DNA of 64,000 nucleotides from Vampirovibrio chlorellavorus (lineage in GTDB: Bacteria; Cyanobacteriota; Vampirovibrionia; Vampirovibrionales; Vampirovibrionaceae), in contig CAIPMU010000013.1 in assembly GCA_903866275.1 (NCBI GenBank), forward strand, positions 124,001-188,000. Direction: 5' to 3'. Below, one piece after another: positions 8,276 through 17,750 of the stretch. A program made the position numbers and the translations under genes. Position 1 is the first letter of the stretch; each line of letters opens with the position of its first letter. The notes beneath the pieces are model-generated. The model ran no database searches. It had not been told where the DNA came from and saw only the letters and a list, made by a program, of their open reading frames with translations.

Positions 8276-9283
8276 ATGGTTATTCAACTTCAAAATCAGC
8301 CTGTCTTACCGAGAAGCCTTTCGGTACAGGCGAGCCGTACGCCGCGCTTCGGTTCAAACGCCGCTAGCACTGCCGCCGAGACCGCAGTCAAGGAAGTGGC
8401 TCATTTGAACATCGCCAAAAATGTGATGAAAGGCATCGAACGCCTGGGCATCACCAAGGACATCCGCGTGGGCGGGATGTCGATGGAAGACATCTCCGGA
8501 CGTTTGCAAACCCTGATTGGCGTGTATATGCTGCAGGGTTATTTTGCCTATAAGGACAAGAAGCACCCGTGGGAAACCAACGGCCGCAACGCGGTGGTAT
8601 GGCTCATGACGGTTGCCCTGAGCGTCTGGAGCAAAAGCGATAGCTACGGGATTAACACCATGGTTTTCAACCACTTTATGAAAGCCAAAGGCACGCCCAA
8701 CAAGATCCCGATGATGCAATCCCTGCTGGACTGGGCCCGCATGGATACGGACTATTTAAAAATTCTGGAAGCGGCAAACATTGATGTCCCCAAAAAGGAC
8801 GCAATCGCGGCGCGAAGTGGTAAAAAAGCCCTCTGGGCCGCATCCTGGCTGGATTCCAACAAGGTAAAACGCATTCAGCGTTATCTGCAGGAGATTGAAC
8901 AGAAAGCGCCCGGCACTCTGGACGAAACCGAACTGGCGATGAAAAAAGCCATTCCGCAGTTTTTCAAGCGGATGAACGTTGCCAACATGGCTTCTACGGC
9001 AGTGATTACCGCCGCAACCGTTTACCTGATCGGCAACGTGGCCATGCAGATTGTGAACAAACTCTTCACGCCGCTGGACAAAGATACCGGCATGCTCAAT
9101 ATGAAACCCACCTATCAACCTTCCAGTGAGTTCAAACCCTGGAAATCGGCCCCCATCGTTCCCTATCAGCCAGGGTTTGCCTATCGTCCGCAACCATTGC
9201 CCTATCAACCGTTTCAACCCTTCATGCCCAACCTGATCACCCGGCCAATGCCACTCTATCCTCAGGGAGGAGTTAATCCATGA
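8276..9283 (+). CDS. Unknown membrane protein with Pro/Tyr-rich C-terminal tail, first gene of coupled pair
   Basis: This 335-residue protein is of no family I can name. The N-terminus is polar and carries a TPRFGSNAA motif at about 22-30. A WETNGRN segment (about 99-105) runs into a hydrophobic stretch (about 106-118). The central region is helical and basic, and a transmembrane helix lies at about 236-258. The last 57 residues are rich in Pro, Tyr and Phe, with repeated PYQP and PFMP motifs, suggesting a binding tail or extended spacer. The ribosome-binding site GGGGTGAT is very close to ATG 8276. The stop overlaps the start of the next gene (ATGA at 9280-9283), so both are made together. 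Confidence 0.75.
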   Translation: MVIQLQNQPVLPRSLSVQASRTPRFGSNAASTAAETAVKEVAHLNIAKNVMKGIERLGITKDIRVGGMSMEDISGRLQTLIGVYMLQGYFAYKDKKHPWETNGRNAVVWLMTVALSVWSKSDSYGINTMVFNHFMKAKGTPNKIPMMQSLLDWARMDTDYLKILEAANIDVPKKDAIAARSGKKALWAASWLDSNKVKRIQRYLQEIEQKAPGTLDETELAMKKAIPQFFKRMNVANMASTAVITAATVYLIGNVAMQIVNKLFTPLDKDTGMLNMKPTYQPSSEFKPWKSAPIVPYQPGFAYRPQPLPYQPFQPFMPNLITRPMPLYPQGGVNP

Positions 9284-11463
9284 GCACATTAATCTCTGGC
9301 ATGAGCGATCCGCTGATCTGGCAAAAGGTCTTGTCGCAATCCCCCAACATCAGTTATTCGACTCGGGGGGTTTCGCGGGTCCACGACACCGATCCGGGCC
9401 GTAAAGGCGACTACTGGTTCCGCGACTTCGGCATGGTGATGGCTTGTGCCTACATGACCGAACTCAGTTTCCGCATTGTGGACAAGTTTTTCACCATCCC
9501 TCAAATCACTTATGCCCTGCAGTTACAACGACTCAGCGACATTCAGCATCCCCTGAAACGCAGCGAACTGTATAAGGATGTTCAGAATTACGACCGCTTG
9601 CCGGAAGTGTTCCAGAACCGCATGATGGGCAGCCTGATTCGGGGCAGCTCTTCCCTGGTGCCACGGGTCATGCGAGAAATGGCCGAACAGGATGCCGAAG
9701 TGCTGGACGACAGTCTCAACCTGAAAGATGGAGAAAAGGTAGCATTCAGCAACGCCCTCAAAGCGCTTCAAAAAAATCCACTGTACAAGGAATCCAATGA
9801 GCCACTGGAACTGGCCATGCGGAATGCGGGTGTCGATAGAAAGATCATTCAGAACATTTCCAACATTGATAACCGCTATCAGCGAGAACAAAAAATTTCC
9901 GAATTTCTGGACAAAAACAAGAACGCCGGGATCAACGAAACGGAGTTTCGCCGGGCCATTCGCCTGGAAGATGCCCGTCAGCGGGGCATTTTGATTGATC
10001 ACATCCATCGAAATCAAAACTACAAAGAGTACGTCACCGAAAAGTATTTTGATCCCAAACACCCCCTAAAATCCATGGTGCCAAACTTCCTGACCCGTTA
10101 TGGCGAACAGGTTTATGCGGCCACGCACAAAGATCAGGAAGCGATGGAAAAGGCGCTGACCGAGATCTGGCACTTACCCCCGGATGCTCGGGTGTCCCAC
10201 TTTGATAAAAAATTCAACGAATTCAAGGAACACTTCTGTGTTCGCAAGGGGCAAACTTTCCTGCCGGATGCACAGATGAAACAATTTCTAAAGCATGGCA
10301 AGGCGCTTCGCAAAATCCTGGAAAAAGGCCAGAAGGCCTGCAAGGATGAATGGCGCAACGCAACCGAATCCCTACAGTATTTCCAGAAAAATGAGCTGGA
10401 AAAACATTGTAAGGATAGCCGAACCGATAAACTCAAAACGAACAAATTTGCAAAAATGCTGGCCACGGAAGAAAACCTGGCCACGGAATTCAGAGCCAGC
10501 CTGAAGCAGGAACTGGAAAGCACCCTGGACAAAATCCACGATCTCATCCCGGGCAAAAACCCGCAAACCGAAGCCAAAAAGGCCATTGAACGACTACAGT
10601 TACATCGCTTCTTCGGACACCCGGAAACAGAAACCCGGGGTCAGGAGCATGCCACCGCCCTGCACCAGGAGATCCGGAACGCATTACCTAAACGCTCAGA
10701 GGAAGTAGCCACCACGGGCCAAAGAAAAGACATTGCCGCAGCCATTAGCAAATTTATGAAGGCTCTGGAGCCCGAATCGTTTGAAACCATGATGCGTCCG
10801 CTGCTCAAAAGCGAAGGCATTTCACTGCTGAAACAGGATGACGGCAAGACGTTTATCCAGAAGATGGAACGTCTGGTCCGGGATTCCATGGACAGCAAAG
10901 TCACAACCGAACTCATCGGCAAAATCCAGAAGAGTAGCGGTTGGCCCAAAGCCTTCCTGACCGTGGCCTTTAACTTTGTGTTCTACGGTCTGGCGGCCAG
11001 CAAGTTTGATAATAATGTCCTGCAACCCTACCAGAAAAAGCTGGTCGCCGAACGCGGCACTTCACAGGATATTGTGAATGCGGGCTATCTGGCGCTGATA
11101 CCCGGTTCTATGTGGCTGACACAGTTGTTTGACACAACCACACCCATTAAAGCCATTCGTCGTCTGGACAGCCTGAGCCGGTTTACCGTCGTCGGCGGCG
11201 CGGCGCTGGCCACCTTTGGCGCGAGCACATACCTCATTCTACAGCAGCTGCTCAAGAAGCCAGCCAAAAACCCGCCCGTCCAGCCTACGGCATTGCGTCC
11301 AACGTCAACGTCCCCCACCGTCATGCCCTTTTCGCCCGTGGGTCGTGCGTCGTTCATCAACATGCCAGCCCAGCAAAATCCCTCCTCCCCATTTGGGCTA
11401 CCCGCACCAGGTTCTGTGGGCTTTAACCGATTCGCCTTTCCCCCAGCCAATCAGGCACGCTAG
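9280..11463 (+). CDS. Unknown large helical membrane protein, second gene of coupled pair
   Basis: This 727-residue protein is not recognisable to me. Translation is coupled to the gene before it: ATGA overlap, with GGGAGGAG at 9265-9272. A hydrophobic stretch after WFRDF (about 48-72) echoes the WETNGRN-hydrophobic segment of the partner. Residues about 130-530 are highly charged and helical, with likely coiled coils. Two or three membrane segments follow at about 565-670. The C-terminal 50 residues are Pro/Phe/Ser-rich, ending with motifs such as SPFGLPAPG. The shared tail type and coupling suggest the two proteins form one membrane complex. No catalytic motif is visible. Confidence 0.75.
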   Translation: MSTLISGMSDPLIWQKVLSQSPNISYSTRGVSRVHDTDPGRKGDYWFRDFGMVMACAYMTELSFRIVDKFFTIPQITYALQLQRLSDIQHPLKRSELYKDVQNYDRLPEVFQNRMMGSLIRGSSSLVPRVMREMAEQDAEVLDDSLNLKDGEKVAFSNALKALQKNPLYKESNEPLELAMRNAGVDRKIIQNISNIDNRYQREQKISEFLDKNKNAGINETEFRRAIRLEDARQRGILIDHIHRNQNYKEYVTEKYFDPKHPLKSMVPNFLTRYGEQVYAATHKDQEAMEKALTEIWHLPPDARVSHFDKKFNEFKEHFCVRKGQTFLPDAQMKQFLKHGKALRKILEKGQKACKDEWRNATESLQYFQKNELEKHCKDSRTDKLKTNKFAKMLATEENLATEFRASLKQELESTLDKIHDLIPGKNPQTEAKKAIERLQLHRFFGHPETETRGQEHATALHQEIRNALPKRSEEVATTGQRKDIAAAISKFMKALEPESFETMMRPLLKSEGISLLKQDDGKTFIQKMERLVRDSMDSKVTTELIGKIQKSSGWPKAFLTVAFNFVFYGLAASKFDNNVLQPYQKKLVAERGTSQDIVNAGYLALIPGSMWLTQLFDTTTPIKAIRRLDSLSRFTVVGGAALATFGASTYLILQQLLKKPAKNPPVQPTALRPTSTSPTVMPFSPVGRASFINMPAQQNPSSPFGLPAPGSVGFNRFAFPPANQAR

Positions 11464-11530
11464 CCCGCAGGCTCGCTCAGGAGACAAGGCAAGACGCAAC
11501 TGGCCCCTATTCCTCAGGCAATCTGGGCTA

Positions 11531-11881
11531 TCAGGACTTTAACGCTTTCAACTGCGTAATGGCCTGACCTTCGGTTTCCCAGATTTCCAGAATGCGATCC
11601 ATGTGGGTCATTTCAATCAGACGGCTGATTTGTGAGTTGAGTCCGTAGAGGGTCAAGTTCCCGCCATGCTCCTTGCAGAGCTTGAGCAGAGAGATCAGTA
11701 CCGCCAGACCAAAGCTGTCCAGCATATCCACGTTACTCAGATTCAGCACAATTCGCTTGTGCCCGCCTTCCAGCAGGTGAGCCACATGGCTTTTCAATAC
11801 AAGGGTTTTGGGATAGCCAAATTTATCATCGGCCACGTCTACCACCACGCATTCTGGCAAAAAGCGATTTTCCAGTTCCAT
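11531..11881 (-). CDS. STAS-domain anti-sigma-factor antagonist (SpoIIAA/RsbV type)
   Basis: This 116-residue single STAS domain is of the kind that binds and sequesters anti-sigma kinases in partner-switching regulation. The phosphorylatable serine is Ser56 in the signature NVDMLDSFGLAVL. Flanking strands IVLNLSN and LTLYGLN fit the fold. I placed the start at ATG 11881, with GGGAG upstream; a TTG two codons earlier is possible. No anti-sigma kinase or sigma-factor gene is adjacent, so the partner must lie elsewhere. The gene is convergent with the membrane-protein pair, with under 70 bases between them and no clear terminator. Confidence 0.88.
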   Translation of the reverse strand: MELENRFLPECVVVDVADDKFGYPKTLVLKSHVAHLLEGGHKRIVLNLSNVDMLDSFGLAVLISLLKLCKEHGGNLTLYGLNSQISRLIEMTHMDRILEIWETEGQAITQLKALKS

Positions 11882-12133
11882 CCTCAAACTCCCGGCAGGT
11901 CAGCACATTTCCCTAAATCTGTCTTCAGTTTAGCACATTTTAAGATGCAGTTCTGAAGGCCAGCCCCCAGCCCGGCAGGCTCCACAGAAAAGAGGATACG
12001 AAGCCACTCTCGCATCAGTCACAATGGAACCAATGTGCAAATGGCTAACTTTTTGGACCATCCTCCGAAATTCTGACGGTTGCGAGAACGCAGCTCCCAA
12101 TAACGGCCTGGATCTCCTGAACAAGGGTACTTG

Positions 12134-12952
12134 ATGATTGATCGTGTGTTTGCCGCCCCCAAAGGGCCAGAACTGGAACAAGGCATTGCATTTGCCCTGA
12201 CCCACCAACTCGACTACGAGTTACCCACGTTCTATTATGTGGAAAATCTCGACGCCAAAGATCGTGAAATTGCCCGCTACCGACAGCTATTGGCAAACTT
12301 TCAGGGGATTTTATCCATGCATGGGCCGATTTTCGACACCAATGTGGTCAGCCTGGACCCCGATCTCATGCGGATTTCCCGGCAACGCTACATCCAGGCC
12401 ATTGATGTCGCAAAAGAAATGAACGTCCGCTATCTGGTCTTCCACTCTCAATGGACCCCCATTTACCCCGCAGCCAACGCAACCCGCATGTGGCTGAGCA
12501 AAATGACCGACTACTGGGAGCAAACCATTGCCGAACACCTGCAAGGCAGCCAAATCACCGTCTTGATTGAGAATTTTCTGGACACCAACCCGGAAAGCAT
12601 AATGACCCTGCTGTCCCGCATCAACTCGCCCCACCTGAAAGCCTGTCTGGACACCGGGCATGTGAATATTTTTTCCGAGCTTTCCCCCATTGACTGGCTA
12701 CAGACCCTGGGCACGCAGGCCGCTTACATCCACGCCCACAACAACGGGGGCGAACTGGATTCCCACGACGCCTTCGGTCAGGGGTTGCTGGATATGGACA
12801 GTTTTCTGCAACATGTGGCCTTGCTCCCCCAGAAGATCCATGTCGCCATTGAAACGTCCACCGTCAAAGGCCTGGCGGAAAGTTACGAGCTTCTCAAACC
12901 ATACTGGCAGATCCAGCCCCCGCAAACGCTGGTCAAAAGCTTCCTGATTTGA
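12134..12952 (+). CDS. Sugar-phosphate isomerase/epimerase-like TIM-barrel protein (AP_endonuc_2 family)
   Basis: This is a 272-residue protein of the xylose-isomerase-like / endonuclease IV fold. Metal-ligand-type segments follow the expected order: MHGPIFD (His near 62), YLVFHSQW, VLIENF, CLDTGHVNI (Asp-x-Gly-His), YIHAHNN, and VAIETS near the C-terminus. These suit a divalent-metal barrel acting on sugars, polyols or abasic sites. Which substrate cannot be told, because the family is diverse. ATG 12134 follows AAGGG at moderate distance; a TTG just before it is the alternative. The gene stands alone, so neighbours do not help. Confidence 0.8.
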   Translation: MIDRVFAAPKGPELEQGIAFALTHQLDYELPTFYYVENLDAKDREIARYRQLLANFQGILSMHGPIFDTNVVSLDPDLMRISRQRYIQAIDVAKEMNVRYLVFHSQWTPIYPAANATRMWLSKMTDYWEQTIAEHLQGSQITVLIENFLDTNPESIMTLLSRINSPHLKACLDTGHVNIFSELSPIDWLQTLGTQAAYIHAHNNGGELDSHDAFGQGLLDMDSFLQHVALLPQKIHVAIETSTVKGLAESYELLKPYWQIQPPQTLVKSFLI

Positions 12953-13193
12953 GAGCCTCACGCATCGCATCAACGCCATAGAACAAAATCAGAAAGCCGT
13001 TTCGCCACCCTTGCGCTCGAAACACCGCTCTGTTGAAACTCCGACAGATTGTAGCTACAGCAAAGTTAGGCTGCACCGGCCTCTGGGGGAAATATGTTGA
13101 AATGTATCAATTTTGCCCGCTGACCCTTCAGAAAACGGGCGTTCTTTCGATACGGAATATATCAATAAAATGTCTCTCCCCTAAGATTCTTAT

Positions 13194-13222
13194 TGGCGCC
13201 TTTCGCGAGGCGCCATTTCTAT
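13194..13222 (+). terminator. Hairpin, probable terminator
   Basis: The perfect 8-bp stem TGGCGCCT/AGGCGCCA (13194-13201 and 13208-13215) with loop TTCGCG is followed by a modest T-rich stretch (TTTCTAT). It lies in the 388-base gap between the isomerase-like gene and the repeat protein. The rest of that gap shows no credible gene. A short TTG-initiated frame at 13033-13296 runs through the hairpin and looks spurious. Confidence 0.5.
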
Positions 13223-13340
13223 ACGGAGACGATGCAAACGGTCGAATGAGACTACCGCAGCGCGGACGAGCGCAGCACCCAAACTCATTCACCTAAGGCT
13301 TTCCCCACCGGCCTAAAGCATTTATAGTGTAAAAAATAGC

Positions 13341-15308
13341 ATGAACCTGGGCGACGCTATGGTCATTGATACCTTCCATCAGAATACTTCTCCCAGACAG
13401 TTGGCTCAGGCCAGTTTACTGGGCCTGCTCTTTACCTGCATGCTTTTACAGGCCGCCATGCCACTGGCACAAGCCATAGATGCCTTATCCGGGGCGGAGC
13501 AAACGTTTTTCTCTCATGATTACGCAGGGGAGCCGGTGTCCGGGCGACTGGATCGACTGGAAAGCAGCGTATTTGGCTCGCCGCAAAATGGCACCGACGC
13601 AGAACGCACGGCCAGACTACTCCGGGTGCTAAACAGGGCCAAAAATGTCATTCCCAGCGGACCCAAAACACCCGCAACCGATGACAACGCCAGCATTAGC
13701 CCCACCCCCTCAGGCATTACCCGGTTCAATCCGCCCAATCAAAATGATCAAAACACCTCCGGTGATCCGGACAATGCAGACAACAGCCCACATACTGAAA
13801 ATACAGTCGGCTCCGGGTATTCTTCAGGCCCAAAACCATCGGTGGGCGAGAGTGACTACCCCACTGTCACGGCTTTAGAACGTGAGGTGTTCAGTCGAGA
13901 CTTTCTGAGAGATGACATCAGCCGCAGGCTGGATCGACTGGAGGCGAAAGCCTTTGGACAGCCCAGCCCCAACATGGCCCTGTCCGATCGGATGGATCGA
14001 CTACTGGCCCGCTACCCCCATGCGGCCGGACAGGTGGCCACCTACGCCGGAAGCTCCAGCAGCGGCACTGGCAGCTCGGCCATTCGGGATCTCCCCAGCG
14101 ACTCTCGAGCCTTTGTGGGCCAAATGGATACCTACACCAAGGTCGGTGTTCTGGAGAAACGGCTGTTCAATGGCAAAACGTTCGACGGCGAACTCCTCAC
14201 CCAGCGACTGGACCGTCTGGAAACCAAGTCTTACGGGCGTAATTTTTCAGGCCAGAGTATTGATATGCGGGTGAACCGTTTGCTGGGTGCCTACAAAACG
14301 CCAGCTAAAAACAACCTCACCACCAACCGGGCCCTCCTGACCCAGCCGGATCCCGCCAAATGGCAGAGTCCTTCGCAGGTCGGGTATACCGGCAGCTTCC
14401 TGTCCCCCTCGGCAAGACCGGGTGGATCGGGGTACTCAAACAGCTATACTCCCGGTGCGAACCCCAATTACAACGGGTACAACAACCCTTATCCTGCGGG
14501 CGGCGACACCAGCCAGCCCAACTATGGTTACAACACCGGCGGGGCTTCAACACCAGCCCAACCCGGTAGCCCCCCGCAAAACATCCAGATTGGCGGCGGC
14601 TTCAGCAGTTCCGGCAGTAGCACGTACAACTTCAGCCCGGACATGATGGCCATGCTGCCTCCCGGCATCCAACAGCAACTGGGCGGCGGCGGGCTCACAC
14701 AACAACAATCGGCCACCACCGTGGTGGGTGCGCCCGGCACAGTCATCACCCAGGAAACCACCAGCTACCCCGGCTTTCAGACCTATGGCGGAGCCCCGGT
14801 TACGACCTACAACTACTATGGCCCTGCCAACGGGGTCAGCCCCAACAGCACCGGGACGGTACAGTTGCCCGGCCAGTCGACGGTCACGGTCATTCAACCC
14901 AACGGGATGCCTACTGTCATCCAGAATCCGGCCTACCCAGGCTATAGCACTGGAACAGGCACGATCAATGGCCTACCCACGCCGGTCTATGTGGGAGATC
15001 CGGCAGTTTTACAAGGACTGAATAACCTGGAAATGAACCTTTACGGGCAGGTAAACCCGATTGAATCGGTGCCGGTGCGCCTGAGTAAACTGGAAACCGT
15101 GATGCTGGGTCAGGTTTATATGGGCTACCCCGATGATCAGCGACTGGGACAGTTGCAGAAGGCGTATCAAATGCAGTCCGTCGGACGCCTGCTGGGTAAG
15201 GGCAAGGCGGCCAACATTGGCCGGACGGCAGGCAGCATGCTCTTTGGCGTACCCATGAATATGCCCACGGCACCCAAACCGCTAATTCCCCCTAGCACCA
15301 CCAAATAG
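13341..15308 (+). CDS. Secreted protein with four RLDRLE-type repeats and Gly/Ser/Asn/Pro-rich spacer
   Basis: This 655-residue protein has an N-terminal signal sequence (hydrophobic about 24-40, likely cleavage after AQA near 45). It carries four copies of a roughly 50-residue repeat at about 49-98, 176-225, 268-318 and 560-612. The pattern is LE-x3-[FY], then RLDRLE-x3-[FY]G, then R-x2-RLL-x-AY. Copy 4 is degenerate (RLSKLE). Between copies 3 and 4 lie about 240 residues of Gly, Ser, Asn, Tyr and Thr. Helical repeats joined by flexible linkers suggest an extended surface or periplasmic scaffold. I do not recognise a named family. A TATAGT-like element lies just upstream, but no good ribosome-binding site is seen. 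Confidence 0.85.
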   Translation: MNLGDAMVIDTFHQNTSPRQLAQASLLGLLFTCMLLQAAMPLAQAIDALSGAEQTFFSHDYAGEPVSGRLDRLESSVFGSPQNGTDAERTARLLRVLNRAKNVIPSGPKTPATDDNASISPTPSGITRFNPPNQNDQNTSGDPDNADNSPHTENTVGSGYSSGPKPSVGESDYPTVTALEREVFSRDFLRDDISRRLDRLEAKAFGQPSPNMALSDRMDRLLARYPHAAGQVATYAGSSSSGTGSSAIRDLPSDSRAFVGQMDTYTKVGVLEKRLFNGKTFDGELLTQRLDRLETKSYGRNFSGQSIDMRVNRLLGAYKTPAKNNLTTNRALLTQPDPAKWQSPSQVGYTGSFLSPSARPGGSGYSNSYTPGANPNYNGYNNPYPAGGDTSQPNYGYNTGGASTPAQPGSPPQNIQIGGGFSSSGSSTYNFSPDMMAMLPPGIQQQLGGGGLTQQQSATTVVGAPGTVITQETTSYPGFQTYGGAPVTTYNYYGPANGVSPNSTGTVQLPGQSTVTVIQPNGMPTVIQNPAYPGYSTGTGTINGLPTPVYVGDPAVLQGLNNLEMNLYGQVNPIESVPVRLSKLETVMLGQVYMGYPDDQRLGQLQKAYQMQSVGRLLGKGKAANIGRTAGSMLFGVPMNMPTAPKPLIPPSTTK

Positions 15309-15344
15309 AAGCCAAGCTGGCGCTTAAAGCCTGCAACGTTTGCG

Positions 15345-16643
15345 TCAGCGGAGGGACTCGCGGGTGCAGCCGGCTGAAGACTCGGGTTGAGGCAATGATC
15401 CGGTGAGGTCTGGCGATTCAGGCAACGCGTGGCTCAATGCCTGAATCAGGCCCTCGATTTGTGGACGGGTGTGCGCTGCACTGAGGGCAATCCGTAGGCG
15501 GGCGGTTCCCACCGGCACTGTTGGCGGACGAATCCCTTGCACAAAATACCCGGCATCCAGCAAAGCCTGACTGGCCTGTAAGGCTTGGGTACTATCGCCC
15601 ACCAGCACCGGGACAATGGGGCTTTTCAGGGGAAATTGAAACCGATGAGCCAGTCCCGCCTGAACCGCCTGTTGCTCAAAGTAGGCCACATTCTCCCAGA
15701 GACGGGTTTTCGGCTGAAAATCCGTTTGAACCAACGCCACAGCCGCATGCGCAGCCGCCACCACGGCAGGCGGCAGGGCCGTGGAATAGATAAAGCCCCG
15801 TGCCCGGTTAATCAGGGTATCCATAAGCACACGGGAACCCGCCACATAAGCACCAGCCCCGCCCAGGGCCTTACTGAAAGTGCCCATTTGCAAGGCAACC
15901 CGATGACTCAGCGCAAACTGCTCACAGAGCCCGCTGCTGCGCTCATCCCCGTAAAGGCCGGTGGCATGGGCTTCATCCACCATCACCAGTGCGTCATAAC
16001 GCTCCGCAATCTCAACCAGAGCGCACAAATCTGGGTAATCGCCATCCATCGAGAACACACTGTCGGTCACGATCCACTTGCGCGCCTCAGTCGGGGCTTT
16101 CCGCAACCGGGCTTCCAGATTATCCAGATCCAGATGGGGGTAGCGGGTCCAGCGGGCCTCGGAGAGTCGACATCCATCCACCAGACTGGCATGGTTCAGG
16201 CGATCGCAAAAGACCAAGTCGCCCGGCTCCAGAATGGCCTGCAAAATGGCCACATTGGCCTGATACCCGCTGTTGAAGACAAGCGCGGCTTCAGTCTTTT
16301 TGAACCGGGCCAGCGCCGCTTCAAGCGCCTGCACCAGTGGCCCAGTGCCGGAAATCAAGCGGGAGGAGGCACTCCCCGTTCCATAGTGTTGAATTGCCTC
16401 AATGGAAGCCGCCTTCAAGCGTTCATCCTGAGACAAGCCCAGATAGTCGTTACTGCTAAAGTTAATCGCGAGCTGTCCATCAAGCTCGACTAGCGTGCTA
16501 GCGGATGACTCCCCGGCATCGCCATGCGGGATGACCGTCCGGCAGCGACGGAGTTGTCCCGTCTCTCGCCAGTGTTCAAGCGCTTCCCGGTAACTGTCCA
16601 TTGCAGCGTGAGGCAGGGCATCCGGTGAGGCTGAATGCGTCAT
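15345..16643 (-). CDS. bioF: 8-amino-7-oxononanoate synthase-like PLP enzyme
   Basis: This alpha-oxoamine synthase is most like BioF, which condenses pimeloyl-ACP/CoA with alanine in biotin synthesis. The PLP lysine is Lys258 in GTFSKALGG. Other markers are NDYLGL (about 65-70), GTGSASSRLISG (88-99), NHASLVDG with His151, and DEAHATG (223-229). Length is 432 residues, against about 385 for E. coli BioF; the extra lies mainly at the two ends. Related enzymes (Kbl, 5-aminolevulinate synthase) share these motifs, and no other biotin gene is nearby, so the exact substrate is likely but not proven. It starts three bases after the stop of the upstream unknown gene, so they are co-transcribed. Confidence 0.88.
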   Translation of the reverse strand: MTHSASPDALPHAAMDSYREALEHWRETGQLRRCRTVIPHGDAGESSASTLVELDGQLAINFSSNDYLGLSQDERLKAASIEAIQHYGTGSASSRLISGTGPLVQALEAALARFKKTEAALVFNSGYQANVAILQAILEPGDLVFCDRLNHASLVDGCRLSEARWTRYPHLDLDNLEARLRKAPTEARKWIVTDSVFSMDGDYPDLCALVEIAERYDALVMVDEAHATGLYGDERSSGLCEQFALSHRVALQMGTFSKALGGAGAYVAGSRVLMDTLINRARGFIYSTALPPAVVAAAHAAVALVQTDFQPKTRLWENVAYFEQQAVQAGLAHRFQFPLKSPIVPVLVGDSTQALQASQALLDAGYFVQGIRPPTVPVGTARLRIALSAAHTRPQIEGLIQALSHALPESPDLTGSLPQPESSAGCTRESLR

Positions 16644-16646
16644 GGG

Positions 16647-17627
16647 CTAGGGATGAACCCAGTCAACCGGTATGCCGATGGTTTCAATGGGAGCTTGTCC
16701 ACCAACAGACTGCTTTAAAATAGCCTCTATCGGATTTGCCAGCATGCCCCAGCGCGTATTGGGCAACACTTGCGGCGGGAGCATTTTTTCAAAAGTCTCA
16801 TAAATTTTGTAAGGCGTGAGTATCGGCTCAACCTGGAATTTGGGCTGGGTGAGTGGGGCCACAGGAGGCACAGGAGGCATAACAGCCGGTCTGACAACGC
16901 GGGCAAAGGGATTCACCGAATGCATCAGCATCAGCGGCGAAATGACGGCTTCCGCTGGCAAATAGGGCATAGGAGGCGTATTCGGTGGAAACATCTTCGT
17001 GAAAAACGACCGTTCTCTCATTGGCCTCAGGAAGTTCTGGCAGGCCAAAGCCGCCGGAGTGGGTAAGTGCTCTTGCAAGCGTGGCATTTGGCCTGGGCGA
17101 TTCACCACCTCAACACGCTGGCGTTTGGAATTGGAATGATGACTTTCCACCGAACGAGCCGGGGATGTAAGAACCAGCTCAGGCTTTGCCGGGGGATTCT
17201 GTTGTGCTCGACGACGCGCCAAGGCATCCAATTGTTTTTGACGATACTCTGGATTTTGCCAACGTCTTTTTGCAGCCAAAACATGCACAGACGGTTTAAC
17301 GGCCTCCGGCTTATCAACTTCAATCGGGGAAAAACGGACTACGCGCTGACGGTTTTGCCGGGATTGCGTAACATCAGGTTGCTGACGGTTCTCCGGTTTT
17401 GGCGCAGTCTGTTCAAATTGATCCTGATGGAGCATGGCGAGCACTTGAACCACCCCCCGTTCATCTTCGGTTAGCTTGTCGGAAGACGCTCTCTCAGATG
17501 GAGATGGGCTCTCTTTTCCACCAAAATACAGCTTGGGAGCGGGTATAGTTGTCAGGATAGAAGGAAACACAGACAATATCTCCAGAAAATCAGGGACACA
17601 GAACACGAAAGAGGGCAACAGAAACAC
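16647..17627 (-). CDS. Hypothetical protein upstream of bioF, with WQNPEYRQKQ motif
   Basis: This 326-residue protein is not recognised. The N-terminus is hydrophobic (about 1-28) and followed by PAPKLYFGGK. Residues about 117-140 contain the basic segment KRRWQNPEYRQKQLDALARR, which resembles NUMOD3-type modular DNA-binding repeats found with homing nucleases; this is only a motif resemblance. The C-terminal half is rich in Pro, Met and Phe. The start is uncertain: GTG 17627 is used because there is no earlier ATG and the next in-frame Met is near residue 64. The tight spacing to bioF implies one transcript. Confidence 0.55.
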   Translation of the reverse strand: MFLLPSFVFCVPDFLEILSVFPSILTTIPAPKLYFGGKESPSPSERASSDKLTEDERGVVQVLAMLHQDQFEQTAPKPENRQQPDVTQSRQNRQRVVRFSPIEVDKPEAVKPSVHVLAAKRRWQNPEYRQKQLDALARRRAQQNPPAKPELVLTSPARSVESHHSNSKRQRVEVVNRPGQMPRLQEHLPTPAALACQNFLRPMRERSFFTKMFPPNTPPMPYLPAEAVISPLMLMHSVNPFARVVRPAVMPPVPPVAPLTQPKFQVEPILTPYKIYETFEKMLPPQVLPNTRWGMLANPIEAILKQSVGGQAPIETIGIPVDWVHP

Positions 17628-17750
17628 TTCGCAGTGCAGCCTCTGGCTTGAGTCTTAGCGAACCAGCACGATGCAACCGGGTGTGCGCTTATTTTACCCA
17701 AATCGCAGAAACTGCGCCAGAAAGAGCAGACGTCAGAGAAGTAAACAACA

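Noticed and set aside
13033-13296. Plus-strand 87-codon frame
   Set aside because: TTG start and passes through a perfect terminator-like hairpin (13194-13215).
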